From positions 1-64,000 of the forward strand of contig NZ_FOGI01000010.1 in the NCBI RefSeq assembly GCF_900111175.1: a stretch of DNA of 64,000 nucleotides, in the 5' to 3' direction. The notes beneath the pieces are model-generated. The model made no database searches and was not told the origin of the DNA. It was given only the letters and a program-made list of their open reading frames with translations. The stretch's first letter is position 1. Every line of letters begins with the position of its first letter. Position numbers and translations under genes: made by a program. The DNA comes from Actinokineospora terrae (GTDB lineage: Bacteria; Actinomycetota; Actinomycetes; Mycobacteriales; Pseudonocardiaceae). This document shows positions 52,331-60,480 of this stretch, in pieces.

Positions 52331-52570
52331 CTAGGCCCCGGTCGAACCTGTGGATGACGGCAGGGGTTGTGGAAGACCGGGCGCGCCGATGATCAGCAGG
52401 CAGAGGTGGCAGCGCGGGCCCTCGGTGGTGCCGCCCGCGAGGTCCGGCGGCGCGGCGTGGGTGCAGGACGCGCGGTAGTGCTGGTGGGACAGGCGGGTGC
52501 CCGCCGCCATCGGGAAGGCGTGCAGAACGCCGTCGTAGCAGCTCCGCCACCACAGGTACCGGACGCTCAT
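52331..52570 (-). CDS. Small Cys/His/Trp-rich protein, leaderless
   Basis: A 79-residue protein starting MSVRYLWWRSCYDGVLHAFP. The central part CTHAAPPDLAGG...CHLCLLIIG has a C-x-H...C-x2-C arrangement that could bind zinc. A minus-strand TAGCTT (52578-52583) ends 7 nt upstream of the ATG, without a Shine-Dalgarno. The C-terminal ~20 residues are low-complexity. It resembles small putative zinc proteins in Pseudonocardiaceae, but the family was not identified. Confidence 0.6.
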   Translation of the reverse strand: MSVRYLWWRSCYDGVLHAFPMAAGTRLSHQHYRASCTHAAPPDLAGGTTEGPRCHLCLLIIGAPGLPQPLPSSTGSTGA

Positions 52571-52683
52571 CACCGTCAAGCTAGGTGCCGTCGCGCACGG
52601 TGGCACCTCGGGCCGCCCGAACGAGTGACTGTCGGTGCCACCCGGCACACTCGGCACCCGGTGTGCGGAGAAGGGGGATGCGG

Positions 52684-53310
52684 GTGGCGGAATCGGGTGC
52701 GCTCGGACCGGACGAGGTCGAGCGGTTGCGGGTGGCGTTGGCGGAGGGCAAGCCGACGCCGGTGTGGTTCACCCCGGCCGCGGTCGGGGTCGAGGCCGGT
52801 CAGCAGGCGAAGGTGGTGGCGTTCGACGAGCCCGCGGAGGGCGACTTCATCCAGGTCCGGCCGCACGGGTCGCGCGACGTGCTCGCGTTCTCCCCGGCGG
52901 AGCTGACCACGGTCAAACCGGCGCCCAGGCCCAAGCCCGCGCCGGTCGCGCCGCCGCCACCGCAGGCGGAGCCGCCCGCCGTGGTGCAGGGCATCGAGCC
53001 CGCCCCGGCCGAACCGAGCAGGCCGCGCCAGCGCGCCAAGCAGCAGCAACCGGTGGAGATCACCGTCACCCTGCACGCCACGCCGGACGGCGAGTGGAGC
53101 GTCGACGTGCTGGTCGGCAAGAAGCGCACGGTGCGCTGGGTGCCGGTCCCGGCAGGCGACATCGCGAGGGTGGCCAAGTCGCTGCCCGCCGAGGTGGGGG
53201 CGGCGATCGCGCTGTCGCTGGACACGGCGCGGGAGCGCCAGCTGCGCCGGGTCGCGGAGCTCAAGGCCGAGCTGGAGGCCGCCCAGCGGGCGCTGCGCGA
53301 CCTGGGCTGA
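52684..53310 (+). CDS. Hypothetical protein, probably DUF6319 family
   Basis: A 208-residue protein. The N-terminal domain (residues 1-80) reads VERLRVALAEGKPTPVWFTPAAVGVEAGQ, and a Pro-rich linker (about 82-120) and a C-terminal domain (VEITVTLHATPDGEWSVDVLVG) with a long terminal helix follow. The GTG at 52684 has a G-run 6 nt upstream; ATG 52678 is two codons earlier. The DUF6319 label is from memory. The architecture suggests a small DNA- or protein-binding factor; no active site was seen. Confidence 0.75.
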   Translation: MAESGALGPDEVERLRVALAEGKPTPVWFTPAAVGVEAGQQAKVVAFDEPAEGDFIQVRPHGSRDVLAFSPAELTTVKPAPRPKPAPVAPPPPQAEPPAVVQGIEPAPAEPSRPRQRAKQQQPVEITVTLHATPDGEWSVDVLVGKKRTVRWVPVPAGDIARVAKSLPAEVGAAIALSLDTARERQLRRVAELKAELEAAQRALRDLG

Positions 53311-53323
53311 CCGTCCACAGTGG

Positions 53324-54223
53324 TCACTGGCGGGCGTACCTGGTGGCACCGGCCGACGCGGCGACAACGCACACGATCGCGATCCACTGCGGCGGCCGCA
53401 GCTGCTCGCCCAGCACGAGCAGACCGGCGACGGCGGCGACCGCGGGTTCGAGGCTCATCAGCACGCCGAAGACCCGCGGCGGGATGCTGCGCAGCGCCTT
53501 GAGCTCGAGCGAGTAGGGGATCACCGAGGACATCAGCGCGACGCCGAGCCCGGCGAGCAGCACGCCGGGCGCGAGCAGCGCCGTCCCCGCCCCCGCGAAC
53601 CCGAACGGCGCCACCAGCAGCCCGGACACCACCGCGGCCAGCGCCAGCCCGGAACCGTCGGTGGTCCGGCTGCCCAGCGCGGCGCTGAGCAGGATGTACC
53701 CGGCCCAGCACGCGCCTGCCGCCAGCGCGAGCAGCAGCCCGACCACCGACACGTCGCCGCCGGTGTTGGCCAGCAGGACCACGCCCGAGGCCGCCAACAA
53801 CGCCCACAGCCCGTCGAGCCACCGCCGCGACCCGGCCAGCGCGACCGCCAACGGCCCCAGGAACTCGACGGTCACCGCTATGCCCAACGGGATCCGATCC
53901 AGCGCGGCATAGAAGCACAGGTTCATGACCCCGAGCACGACCCCGTAGGCCACGATCACCGGGATAGCGCGCCGGTTCGCGCGTAAGGACGGCCGCCACA
54001 ACGCGACCAGGACCACTGCCGCTAGGACTAACCGCAGCGTCACCGTCCCAGCCGTTCCCGTGGTCGCGAACAGCTGCTTCGCCAGCGCCGCACCCACCTG
54101 CACGCTGACGATCGCCGCCAGCACCTGCACCGTGGGCGGCGCCGCCCCGACCATCCTGGGCACCCCGGACAGGACTGCCGACCAGCGCGGCACCGGACTG
54201 CGATCAACCTGCGCGACCACCAC
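53324..54223 (-). CDS. EamA/RhtA family exporter
   Basis: A 299-residue transporter with ten predicted transmembrane helices in two EamA repeats (residues 35-160 and 170-295), of the drug/metabolite transporter superfamily. It contains the repeat endings PLGIAVTVEFLGPLAVAL and IPYSLELKALRSIPPRVFGVLMSLEPAVAA. RhtA-like members export threonine or homoserine; the substrate here is unknown. The GTG start is the first of two tandem GTGs. Confidence 0.88.
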   Translation of the reverse strand: MVVAQVDRSPVPRWSAVLSGVPRMVGAAPPTVQVLAAIVSVQVGAALAKQLFATTGTAGTVTLRLVLAAVVLVALWRPSLRANRRAIPVIVAYGVVLGVMNLCFYAALDRIPLGIAVTVEFLGPLAVALAGSRRWLDGLWALLAASGVVLLANTGGDVSVVGLLLALAAGACWAGYILLSAALGSRTTDGSGLALAAVVSGLLVAPFGFAGAGTALLAPGVLLAGLGVALMSSVIPYSLELKALRSIPPRVFGVLMSLEPAVAAVAGLLVLGEQLRPPQWIAIVCVVAASAGATRYARQ

Positions 54224-54363
54224 GCCCGCACACTACGACAGCGCCCCCGGATTCATCCCATGTGTTTCGGTTGGCGCTGCTCACGGGGCCGCTCACCGGG
54301 TTCTCACCCGGGCCGTGCCAAGGTGGGGGTGTTCGGTCGGCGAGGGAGAGGGACGGCGCAGGC

Positions 54364-55899
54364 GTGAGGGTTGGTCGCGGTGCCTTGCTGCTGCCGCTGG
54401 TCCTGCTGGCCGCCTGCACCGCGGGGCCGTCGGTCCGACCGGGCATCGTGGTCAACGACGGCGGCGACCCGGGTGTGTCGACCTCGAGCGCGGCCCCTGG
54501 TCCCGCCCCGGTGCCGCAGCTGAACCAGCCGAACCCCGGCCGCTCCATCTGGGGACCGTGCGGGCCCGAGGTGCTGGAGGCGTTCCCCGCACCGGCCAAG
54601 GTGGACCTCGCCTGCGGGAAGATCACCGGCACCCTCGACTCCCCGTACGCGCCCGGTCGCGGCGGTGTGCGGCTCCAGGTGCTGAAGGCGGGCACGGGCC
54701 CGATCCCGCTCGTGGTGGTCAACGAGGTCGACGGCCTGCCGGGCACCGTCTACGCCGCGCGCCTGGCCGAACTGCTGCCGCCCGAGCTGCTGGCGAGGTT
54801 CTCCCTGGTCGGGATCGACCGGCGGGGGACGGGCAACTCCGACGCCGTGCGGTGCGTGCCGGAGGAGGTCCGGTTCGCGCTGCTCGACGCCGACCCGCGC
54901 GCGCTCGACGTCGAGGGCTTGGTCGACCAGGCGCGCACCGCGGGTCAGCAGTGCTCGATCGCGCTCGAGTCCCGGCTGCCCGCCATCGACACCTGGCGCA
55001 CCGCCGCTGACGTCGAGTCGCTGCGGGTCGCGCTCGGGATGGACCGCCTGCACGCGATCGGCCACGGCGAGGGCTCCCGGGTGCTCGCCGTGTACGCCGA
55101 CCGCTACCGGGACCGGGTCGGCCGCATGGTGTTCGACGGCGCGCCGGACCCCAACGAGGACGCCGTGGTCGCGCTGGAGGGCGTCGCGGCGGGCGCCGAC
55201 GCCACCTTCGCCGCGTTCGCCGACGACTGCGCGAAACGGGCCTGCGAGCTGGGCGCGAACGCCAGGCAGGCTTTCTCCGAGGTGCTCAACCAGGCCGCCA
55301 GCGCCCCGCTCGCCACCGACGATCTCGACCTGACCCCCGGTCTCATCCTCCGCGCCGTCCAGACCGCCCTCGCCGACCGCGCGGGCTGGCCCGCCCTGTC
55401 CAAGGCCCTGGCCGACGCCCGCGGCGGCAACCCGACCGCCCTCGCGGCGCTGGTCACCCCGCTGGTACTGGAGTCCGAGGAGGTCCCCGCGACCTTCGAC
55501 GCCACCCTGGTCACCCGCTGCAACGACACCAAGTCCCGACTGTCCACAGAGGCCCTGAACGCGGCCGCGAAGGACTGGAACACCCGCTACCCCTACTTCG
55601 GCGCCCTGACCGCCGAGTGGCTCGCCGTCTGCAGCCCCTGGCCGGTCCCGTCACACCCGGTCACCACCCCCACCGCGCCGACCGCCCCCCCGATCGTCGT
55701 CCTGGCCACCGCCACCGATCCGTTGACCCCGTTGTCGGGCACCGAACGCGCCGCCCAACAACTCACCACCGCCACCCTCATCACCTGGCAGGGCACCGGC
55801 CACGGCGCCCTAGGCCACTCCCCCTGCGCCACCGAGGCCGCCCAATCCTTCCTCCTCAACGCCACCACCCCCCGCGACGGCACCGCCTGCCCCCCGTGA
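54364..55899 (+). CDS. Alpha/beta hydrolase lipoprotein, tripeptidyl-aminopeptidase-like (Rv2672-like)
   Basis: A 511-residue secreted lipoprotein. The lipobox LLAACTAG gives an acylated Cys near residue 20, followed by a Pro-rich spacer. The hydrolase fold has the nucleophile elbow GHGEGSRV (Ser) near residue 235 and a C-terminal TAP-like domain with the acid region ATDPLTPLSGT and the catalytic His in GTGHGALG. SlpE/Rv2672-type enzymes remove N-terminal tripeptides or act as esterases. The GTG at 54364 follows GGGAGAGGG. Its last 90 bp overlap the 3' end of the convergent caspase-like gene. Confidence 0.9.
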   Translation: MRVGRGALLLPLVLLAACTAGPSVRPGIVVNDGGDPGVSTSSAAPGPAPVPQLNQPNPGRSIWGPCGPEVLEAFPAPAKVDLACGKITGTLDSPYAPGRGGVRLQVLKAGTGPIPLVVVNEVDGLPGTVYAARLAELLPPELLARFSLVGIDRRGTGNSDAVRCVPEEVRFALLDADPRALDVEGLVDQARTAGQQCSIALESRLPAIDTWRTAADVESLRVALGMDRLHAIGHGEGSRVLAVYADRYRDRVGRMVFDGAPDPNEDAVVALEGVAAGADATFAAFADDCAKRACELGANARQAFSEVLNQAASAPLATDDLDLTPGLILRAVQTALADRAGWPALSKALADARGGNPTALAALVTPLVLESEEVPATFDATLVTRCNDTKSRLSTEALNAAAKDWNTRYPYFGALTAEWLAVCSPWPVPSHPVTTPTAPTAPPIVVLATATDPLTPLSGTERAAQQLTTATLITWQGTGHGALGHSPCATEAAQSFLLNATTPRDGTACPP

Positions 55900-57876
55900 T
55901 CCCTCGTCACGAGGCGTGACGGAGCGGTAGTACGACACCAGCGCGAGCAGTGCCATGGCAACCGCCACCACGGTGTGCACGGCTTGGATGGCCGAGTTGT
56001 GGGCGTAGGGCTGTATCGCGCTGACGGTCGTGATCAGCCCGCCCAGCGCGCCCACGCGAGCGAGGAGCAGGGGCCGGGGCACTCCGTCGAACGCGACCTG
56101 GGCGAGCAGCACCCCGGTGGTCACGCAGGTGGAGGCCGCCACGGCAGCCGAGTCGTCGAGGTCCAGGAACACCAGGTTGGCGTTGATGAGCAGCAGCGCC
56201 AGGAAGCCGCCGTCGAACCCCACCCGCTCGCCGTGGCTGCTCCGCCGCAGCAGGTCGCCGATCGAACACCCGGCCAACAGCACCACGCAGAGCCCCAGCG
56301 CGACGGTGAGGTAGAGGTGCTCGCTGTCCTGGACCCACCTGGGAGCCAGGGCGTTGATGACCATCCCGGCCATGCCGACAGCCAGGAGTGCCACCCTTCG
56401 CGCCGACAGCTGTCCGGATCCCTTGCCGAGTGGGCGCGTTGCGCAGGCGACGAGGATCCCGGCGGCCGCGCCGATCGCGATCGCCCAGTACGCCAGGCCG
56501 ATGACGGCGCCCCCGTGTCGGAACCACAGCTTGGTGAGCATCATCAACAGCACCACCCCCGACCCCGCCAGCACGCCGGACGACCAGCGCTGGGAGCGGT
56601 GTCCGGTCGGGACGGTCGCGAGGACGAGCGCCACGACCACCGAGGTCACGAGCGCCAGCACCGCCAACGGGCCCAGCTCGGCGAACCTGGCATTGCCCGT
56701 GGGAACCGCGAGGCCGATCGACAGCGCCAGCGCCGAGACGGCACTGACACCCCGGGCCCACCTGTTCGGCGTGGCGGACTCCGGGGCCTGTGGGCCAGGA
56801 TCCTTGGCCTGGGTCTCCTGGCCCTCAGACCTCCCCGGTCCGGGAAGCACCGGGTCGACCGGTTGCTCATACCCGGCGTCGGCCAACGCTGCCTTGGCGG
56901 CAGCGCGCACCATGTTGCTGTCGTCCAAGGACAGGCTCTCCAGCGTGAGACGAGCAGCGAGCGCCATTCCCCGGTGCTCGCCCGCGAGGAGTTCGCGCAC
57001 TTCGTGGACGCCCGCGACTGGGACGTTGACGAACCTGCTCTGGAGCAGCTCCAGGATCTCGTCGGGCAACGTCGCCGGTCTCACCGCGGGGTTGCGCGCG
57101 ACGTGGAACTCGCCCTCCAGCTGGGAGGCCCACCAGCTCGGTGTCTGGCTCGGCGAGCGGCTGCGGACGTGCTCGAACACGTAGTCGTACAGCTCGACCA
57201 GGCTGACCAGCCCGTCCCGGTTCTGGTCGGCGTCGCCGGTGCTCAACCCCTCGACGAGGGCGTGGGTGAACACCGAGGGGCTCGGGGTGTCGCCATCGGC
57301 CAGGGTGCCCGCCTCGAAGGCGTACTCGAGTGCGCTGGACGCGGTGATGACCGCCCGACCCCGGCCCTGGAAGTCGCCGCGCATGTCGATCGCGCCGCCC
57401 GCCCGCGCGGTCATGTTCCTGCCGAACGCACCGGAATAGCAGCAGTCGAGCAACAGCACGACCTGACGGGCCCGGGTTCGGTTCATCAGCTGGTTGACGG
57501 TGTGGGCCGGGACGGCCGTGCCCGCCAGCCTGCGCAGTTTCGTGGAGGACGAGGCGAAGTAGAGGTCGCCGTTCTCGTCCTTGATGCCGTGGCACGAGAA
57601 GTAGAGCAGGAGCACGTCGGTGGAGAGCCGGTCGTCGAAGAACTCCTCGACCGCCTCCATGACCTCCGGGGAATCTCCGTCCAGGATGGTGCGGACGTCG
57701 AACCCGCCGATCCGGGGATCGCGCAGCACCGCCGCGAGTTGCTCGGCGTCCTGCGCGGGCGCGTGGAGTTGGCTGAGACCGGTCTGGTTGTAGGTCGAGT
57801 TGGCCACGATCAACGCGTACCTGGTGCGGGTTGCGGGTGTCGCGGTGGCCGATCCCAGGGTGTTCGCCGTGCTCAT
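55810..57876 (-). CDS. Caspase-like (metacaspase, C14) protease with EF-hand loop and 10-TM C-terminal domain
   Basis: A 688-residue membrane protein. Residues 18-255 are a caspase-like fold with the catalytic dyad His96 (YFSCHGI) and Cys146 (LLLDCCYSG). A canonical EF-hand loop, DQNRDGLVSLVE (residues 217-228), follows, suggesting Ca2+ control. Residues 268-345 are a helical, HEAT-like segment. From about 380 to 655 there are some ten transmembrane helices, then a Gly-rich tail. The ATG follows GAGGAG at 11 nt. The last 30 codons are antisense to the hydrolase gene. The topology places the protease at the membrane, probably on the cytoplasmic side. Role inferred: regulated proteolysis or cell death. 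Confidence 0.88.
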   Translation of the reverse strand: MSTANTLGSATATPATRTRYALIVANSTYNQTGLSQLHAPAQDAEQLAAVLRDPRIGGFDVRTILDGDSPEVMEAVEEFFDDRLSTDVLLLYFSCHGIKDENGDLYFASSSTKLRRLAGTAVPAHTVNQLMNRTRARQVVLLLDCCYSGAFGRNMTARAGGAIDMRGDFQGRGRAVITASSALEYAFEAGTLADGDTPSPSVFTHALVEGLSTGDADQNRDGLVSLVELYDYVFEHVRSRSPSQTPSWWASQLEGEFHVARNPAVRPATLPDEILELLQSRFVNVPVAGVHEVRELLAGEHRGMALAARLTLESLSLDDSNMVRAAAKAALADAGYEQPVDPVLPGPGRSEGQETQAKDPGPQAPESATPNRWARGVSAVSALALSIGLAVPTGNARFAELGPLAVLALVTSVVVALVLATVPTGHRSQRWSSGVLAGSGVVLLMMLTKLWFRHGGAVIGLAYWAIAIGAAAGILVACATRPLGKGSGQLSARRVALLAVGMAGMVINALAPRWVQDSEHLYLTVALGLCVVLLAGCSIGDLLRRSSHGERVGFDGGFLALLLINANLVFLDLDDSAAVAASTCVTTGVLLAQVAFDGVPRPLLLARVGALGGLITTVSAIQPYAHNSAIQAVHTVVAVAMALLALVSYYRSVTPRDEGSRGAGGAVAGGGGVEEEGLGGLGGAGGVA

Positions 57877-58163
57877 CGACTACCGGTCTCCTCGGGCATT
57901 GTCGGCGCGCGGTTGTGGAAAGTGAAATGCTTTCGCCGCGGGAACCGCAGTCTACCGAGTTGTCCGCGATGACCAGGACTGATTGTCGAAAGGTCGCCTC
58001 GCCGTACGAGGAAGCACGTCGTTCGTGCCGGGTTTCGCGTTACTCGCCATCGCGCGTCCATTTGAGTGAAGGTGTCGGATAGCGCGGGCGGGTATGGATG
58101 CCGCCAGGTCACGATTGGTCCGAAGGGTGCTTGCGGCGAAGGTCAGGCCGGTACTCTGCGCCG
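57877..58163. promoter_or_regulatory. Divergent promoter region of caspase and receptor genes
   Basis: 287 bp, less GC-rich than the surroundings. Candidate -10 boxes are TAGACT on the minus strand (57949-57954) for the caspase gene and TACTCT on the plus strand (58152-58157) for the receptor gene, the latter 6 nt from the ATG (leaderless). Confidence 0.5.
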
Positions 58164-59381
58164 ATGGCTGACGATAGCGACAGACGGCGGAAACGAAACC
58201 CGGGCGCACTCCTCGGCGAGTTGCTCTGGGCAGGACCCGCGCTCGGCCTGGTGGCCGTCCTGGTGGTCGTCGGGTTCACCCTCTCGAACTCGGGTAGCCG
58301 ATTGGCGGCCGTGGGAATCGCGGTCACCGGCTTTTGTTCGATCGTCTTCATCGCGGCCTACCGGGTGCGACTGGCGCACGAGGTGGGTGCCGCCTCGATC
58401 GCCCGCTGGCGGTGGCCTTCCCTCGGGGTGACCGTGGCCCTCGTGGTCGCGGGCGTCTTCGTGCCCCAGGCCATCGCGGTCGACTCCCCGCCGCACGAGG
58501 AGTCCCGCCCAGCAGGCCCGGTCATCGTCAGTTCGGGCGACGACGGCGCGGCGTCCTACCTCGCCGCGGACAAGACGGTCGTGATCGGGATCAACGGACG
58601 CCTCCCCGGGTGGAGTTTCAAGGAGTCGAACGGTACGTACACCGGGTTCGACGTGGACCTGGCGGAGTTCCTCCGGGACAAGTACGGATTTACCTTGAGG
58701 TTCAAGGAGCTATTTCAGAATAGTCGGGAAACCCAATGGGATGGCAAGACTGTCGATCCGGCTGACCTGGTCATCTCGGCATTCTCGATCACCGAGAAAC
58801 GGCGTTCCGAGGTTGGCATGGCAGGGCCCTACTATATCGATATGTCGACGATGTGGATCAACGGCGGCAAGGAGGAACGGTACGGGGCGAAGGTGGCGGG
58901 CTGTGCGGTGCCGGGTACTTCGGGTTCGGACGAGATGAACAACGTGAAGAACCAGCGAGAGAAGGATTTTCAGGATCCATTTGAAGTCACGACTGAGATG
59001 GATTTGGCGGGTTGCCTCGCGCGATACTTTTCCGCTGACGACAAGACGGGCCTCGTGTTCTCCGACTGGAGCATCATTCGAGCGAGCAAGCCCAAGATCC
59101 CGCTGGTCAGGTATTCAGACAAGGCGCCGCTCGATGATCTCGGTCCACCGTCGCCGGGTTCGTCGACCGAGAGGTACGGCATCGCGTTTCGGCCAGGGCA
59201 TCCTCGACTGTGCCGGGATCTCACGAAGGCGATCGACGAGTTCATCGCCAATGAGGGCAAGAGTGCCTGGACGGATGCCTTCACCGCCAACCTGGCAGGG
59301 CGTTCCGTCAGCAATACGAGAGAGTGGCATCGTCCTGCCAAGGCTGAGGAAGGCTACTGCGGCCCGGGTGGCTCGGACTAG
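58164..59381 (+). CDS. Membrane-anchored extracytoplasmic solute-binding (PBPb/SBP3) protein
   Basis: A 405-residue protein with three N-terminal transmembrane helices (about residues 18-40, 46-68 and 82-104) and then a periplasmic-binding-protein type 3 domain (about 125-385): TVVIGINGRLPGWSF, GTYTGFDVDLAEFL, DLVISAFSITEKRRSEVGMAGPY. That domain normally binds amino acids. With no ABC permease nearby it looks like a receptor, not a transporter component. The 3' half (58,680-59,330) is visibly less GC-rich, suggesting acquisition. It is divergent from the caspase-like gene and ends in a CTAG shared with ligC. Confidence 0.85.
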   Translation: MADDSDRRRKRNPGALLGELLWAGPALGLVAVLVVVGFTLSNSGSRLAAVGIAVTGFCSIVFIAAYRVRLAHEVGAASIARWRWPSLGVTVALVVAGVFVPQAIAVDSPPHEESRPAGPVIVSSGDDGAASYLAADKTVVIGINGRLPGWSFKESNGTYTGFDVDLAEFLRDKYGFTLRFKELFQNSRETQWDGKTVDPADLVISAFSITEKRRSEVGMAGPYYIDMSTMWINGGKEERYGAKVAGCAVPGTSGSDEMNNVKNQREKDFQDPFEVTTEMDLAGCLARYFSADDKTGLVFSDWSIIRASKPKIPLVRYSDKAPLDDLGPPSPGSSTERYGIAFRPGHPRLCRDLTKAIDEFIANEGKSAWTDAFTANLAGRSVSNTREWHRPAKAEEGYCGPGGSD

Positions 59382-60463
59382 CGGGCTCGCACATCCCCCC
59401 GCAGAACAGCCGCGAGGTCGTAGTTCGCAGGCTCCTCCAACTGGTCATACGTACAGGACTCCGGGGTCCGGTCCGGGCGCCAGCGCACGAACTGGGCGGT
59501 GTGGCGGAAGCGGCTCGGGTATCCGCCCTCCGTGTGTTCGTAAGCGACCTCCACCACCCGTTCCAGCCGCAGCGGTACCCACGGCTGTTCGGTGGTCCGC
59601 CACCGGGAAATGGCGCCCGGGACCCGGGCCTGGTCGACCTGTTCGCCGCTGATCCACGGGTGGTTGGCCGTGCCCCCGACCATCAGTTCCGCGAGTTCGA
59701 CCGCGAGCGCGCGCCGGTTGGCGGCCGTGAAGGAGCCCACGACGCCGACGTGGTTGAGGTTGCCGGTGCGGTCGTAGATGCCGAGCATGAGGGAGCCGAT
59801 GGCCTCGCCGGGGGTGGTGCCCTTGTGCCAGCGAATGCCGGAGACGACGCAGTCGGCGGTGCGGGAGTGCTTGAACTTGAGCATGGTGCGCTTGTTCGGG
59901 GTGTACGGGCCGCCCGCGGGTTTGCCCATGACGCCGTCGAGGCCCGCGCCCTCGAAGAGGGTGAACCACTGCCTGGCGAGGTCGGCGTCCATGGTGGCCG
60001 GGGTGAGGTGGACCCGGTCGGTCGGGGTGATGGCGTTCTCCAGGAGCCTGCGGCGGTCGTAGCCGGGGGCGTCCATGAAGAGGTCGTCGTCGAGGGCGAG
60101 CAGGTCGAAGGCGATGAACCGGGACGGGGTCTTCTCCGACAGCATGGTCACGCGGCTCGCGGCCGGGTGGATGCGCTCGGCGAGAGCGTCGAAGTCGAGC
60201 CTGCCGTCGATGTCGACGACCAGTTCCCCGTCGACCACCACCCGGTCCGGCAGCGCCTCCCGCAGCGCCACCAGCGCCTCCGGGAAGTACCGGTTGAGCG
60301 GTTTGCCCGACCGCGACTGGAGGGTGACCTCCGGCCCGTCGCGGAACACCAGGCAGCGGAAGCCGTCCCACTTGGGCTCGAACACCAGGCCCTCGCCGTC
60401 GGGGATCGACTTCGACGGCTTGGCCAGCATCGGTTGGACCGGCGGGGTCAGCGGTAGCGCCAC
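59378..60463 (-). CDS. ligC: ATP-dependent DNA ligase, LigC type
   Basis: A 361-residue ATP-dependent DNA ligase. The adenylation motif is EPKWDGFRC (Lys31), followed by SRSGKPLNRYFPE (motif Ia), VVVDGELVVD (motif III), DGVMGKPAGGPYTPNKR and MLKFKHSRTADCVV (motifs IV-V), and a C-terminal OB fold (residues 215-350). This matches the stand-alone LigC of mycobacteria (Rv3731), which seals nicks in repair or backup end joining. The GTG at 60463 begins MALPLTPPVQPMLA. Stop codons overlap with the convergent receptor gene. Confidence 0.95.
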   Translation of the reverse strand: MALPLTPPVQPMLAKPSKSIPDGEGLVFEPKWDGFRCLVFRDGPEVTLQSRSGKPLNRYFPEALVALREALPDRVVVDGELVVDIDGRLDFDALAERIHPAASRVTMLSEKTPSRFIAFDLLALDDDLFMDAPGYDRRRLLENAITPTDRVHLTPATMDADLARQWFTLFEGAGLDGVMGKPAGGPYTPNKRTMLKFKHSRTADCVVSGIRWHKGTTPGEAIGSLMLGIYDRTGNLNHVGVVGSFTAANRRALAVELAELMVGGTANHPWISGEQVDQARVPGAISRWRTTEQPWVPLRLERVVEVAYEHTEGGYPSRFRHTAQFVRWRPDRTPESCTYDQLEEPANYDLAAVLRGDVRAR

Positions 60464-60480
60464 GGGGCCATCTTGCCTCG

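Noticed and set aside
57873..58112. 79-codon frame overlapping the caspase ATG by ATGA
   Set aside because: The overlap looks like translational coupling, but the frame crosses the likely caspase promoter (57949-57954), has no ribosome site and translates to no recognisable fold.
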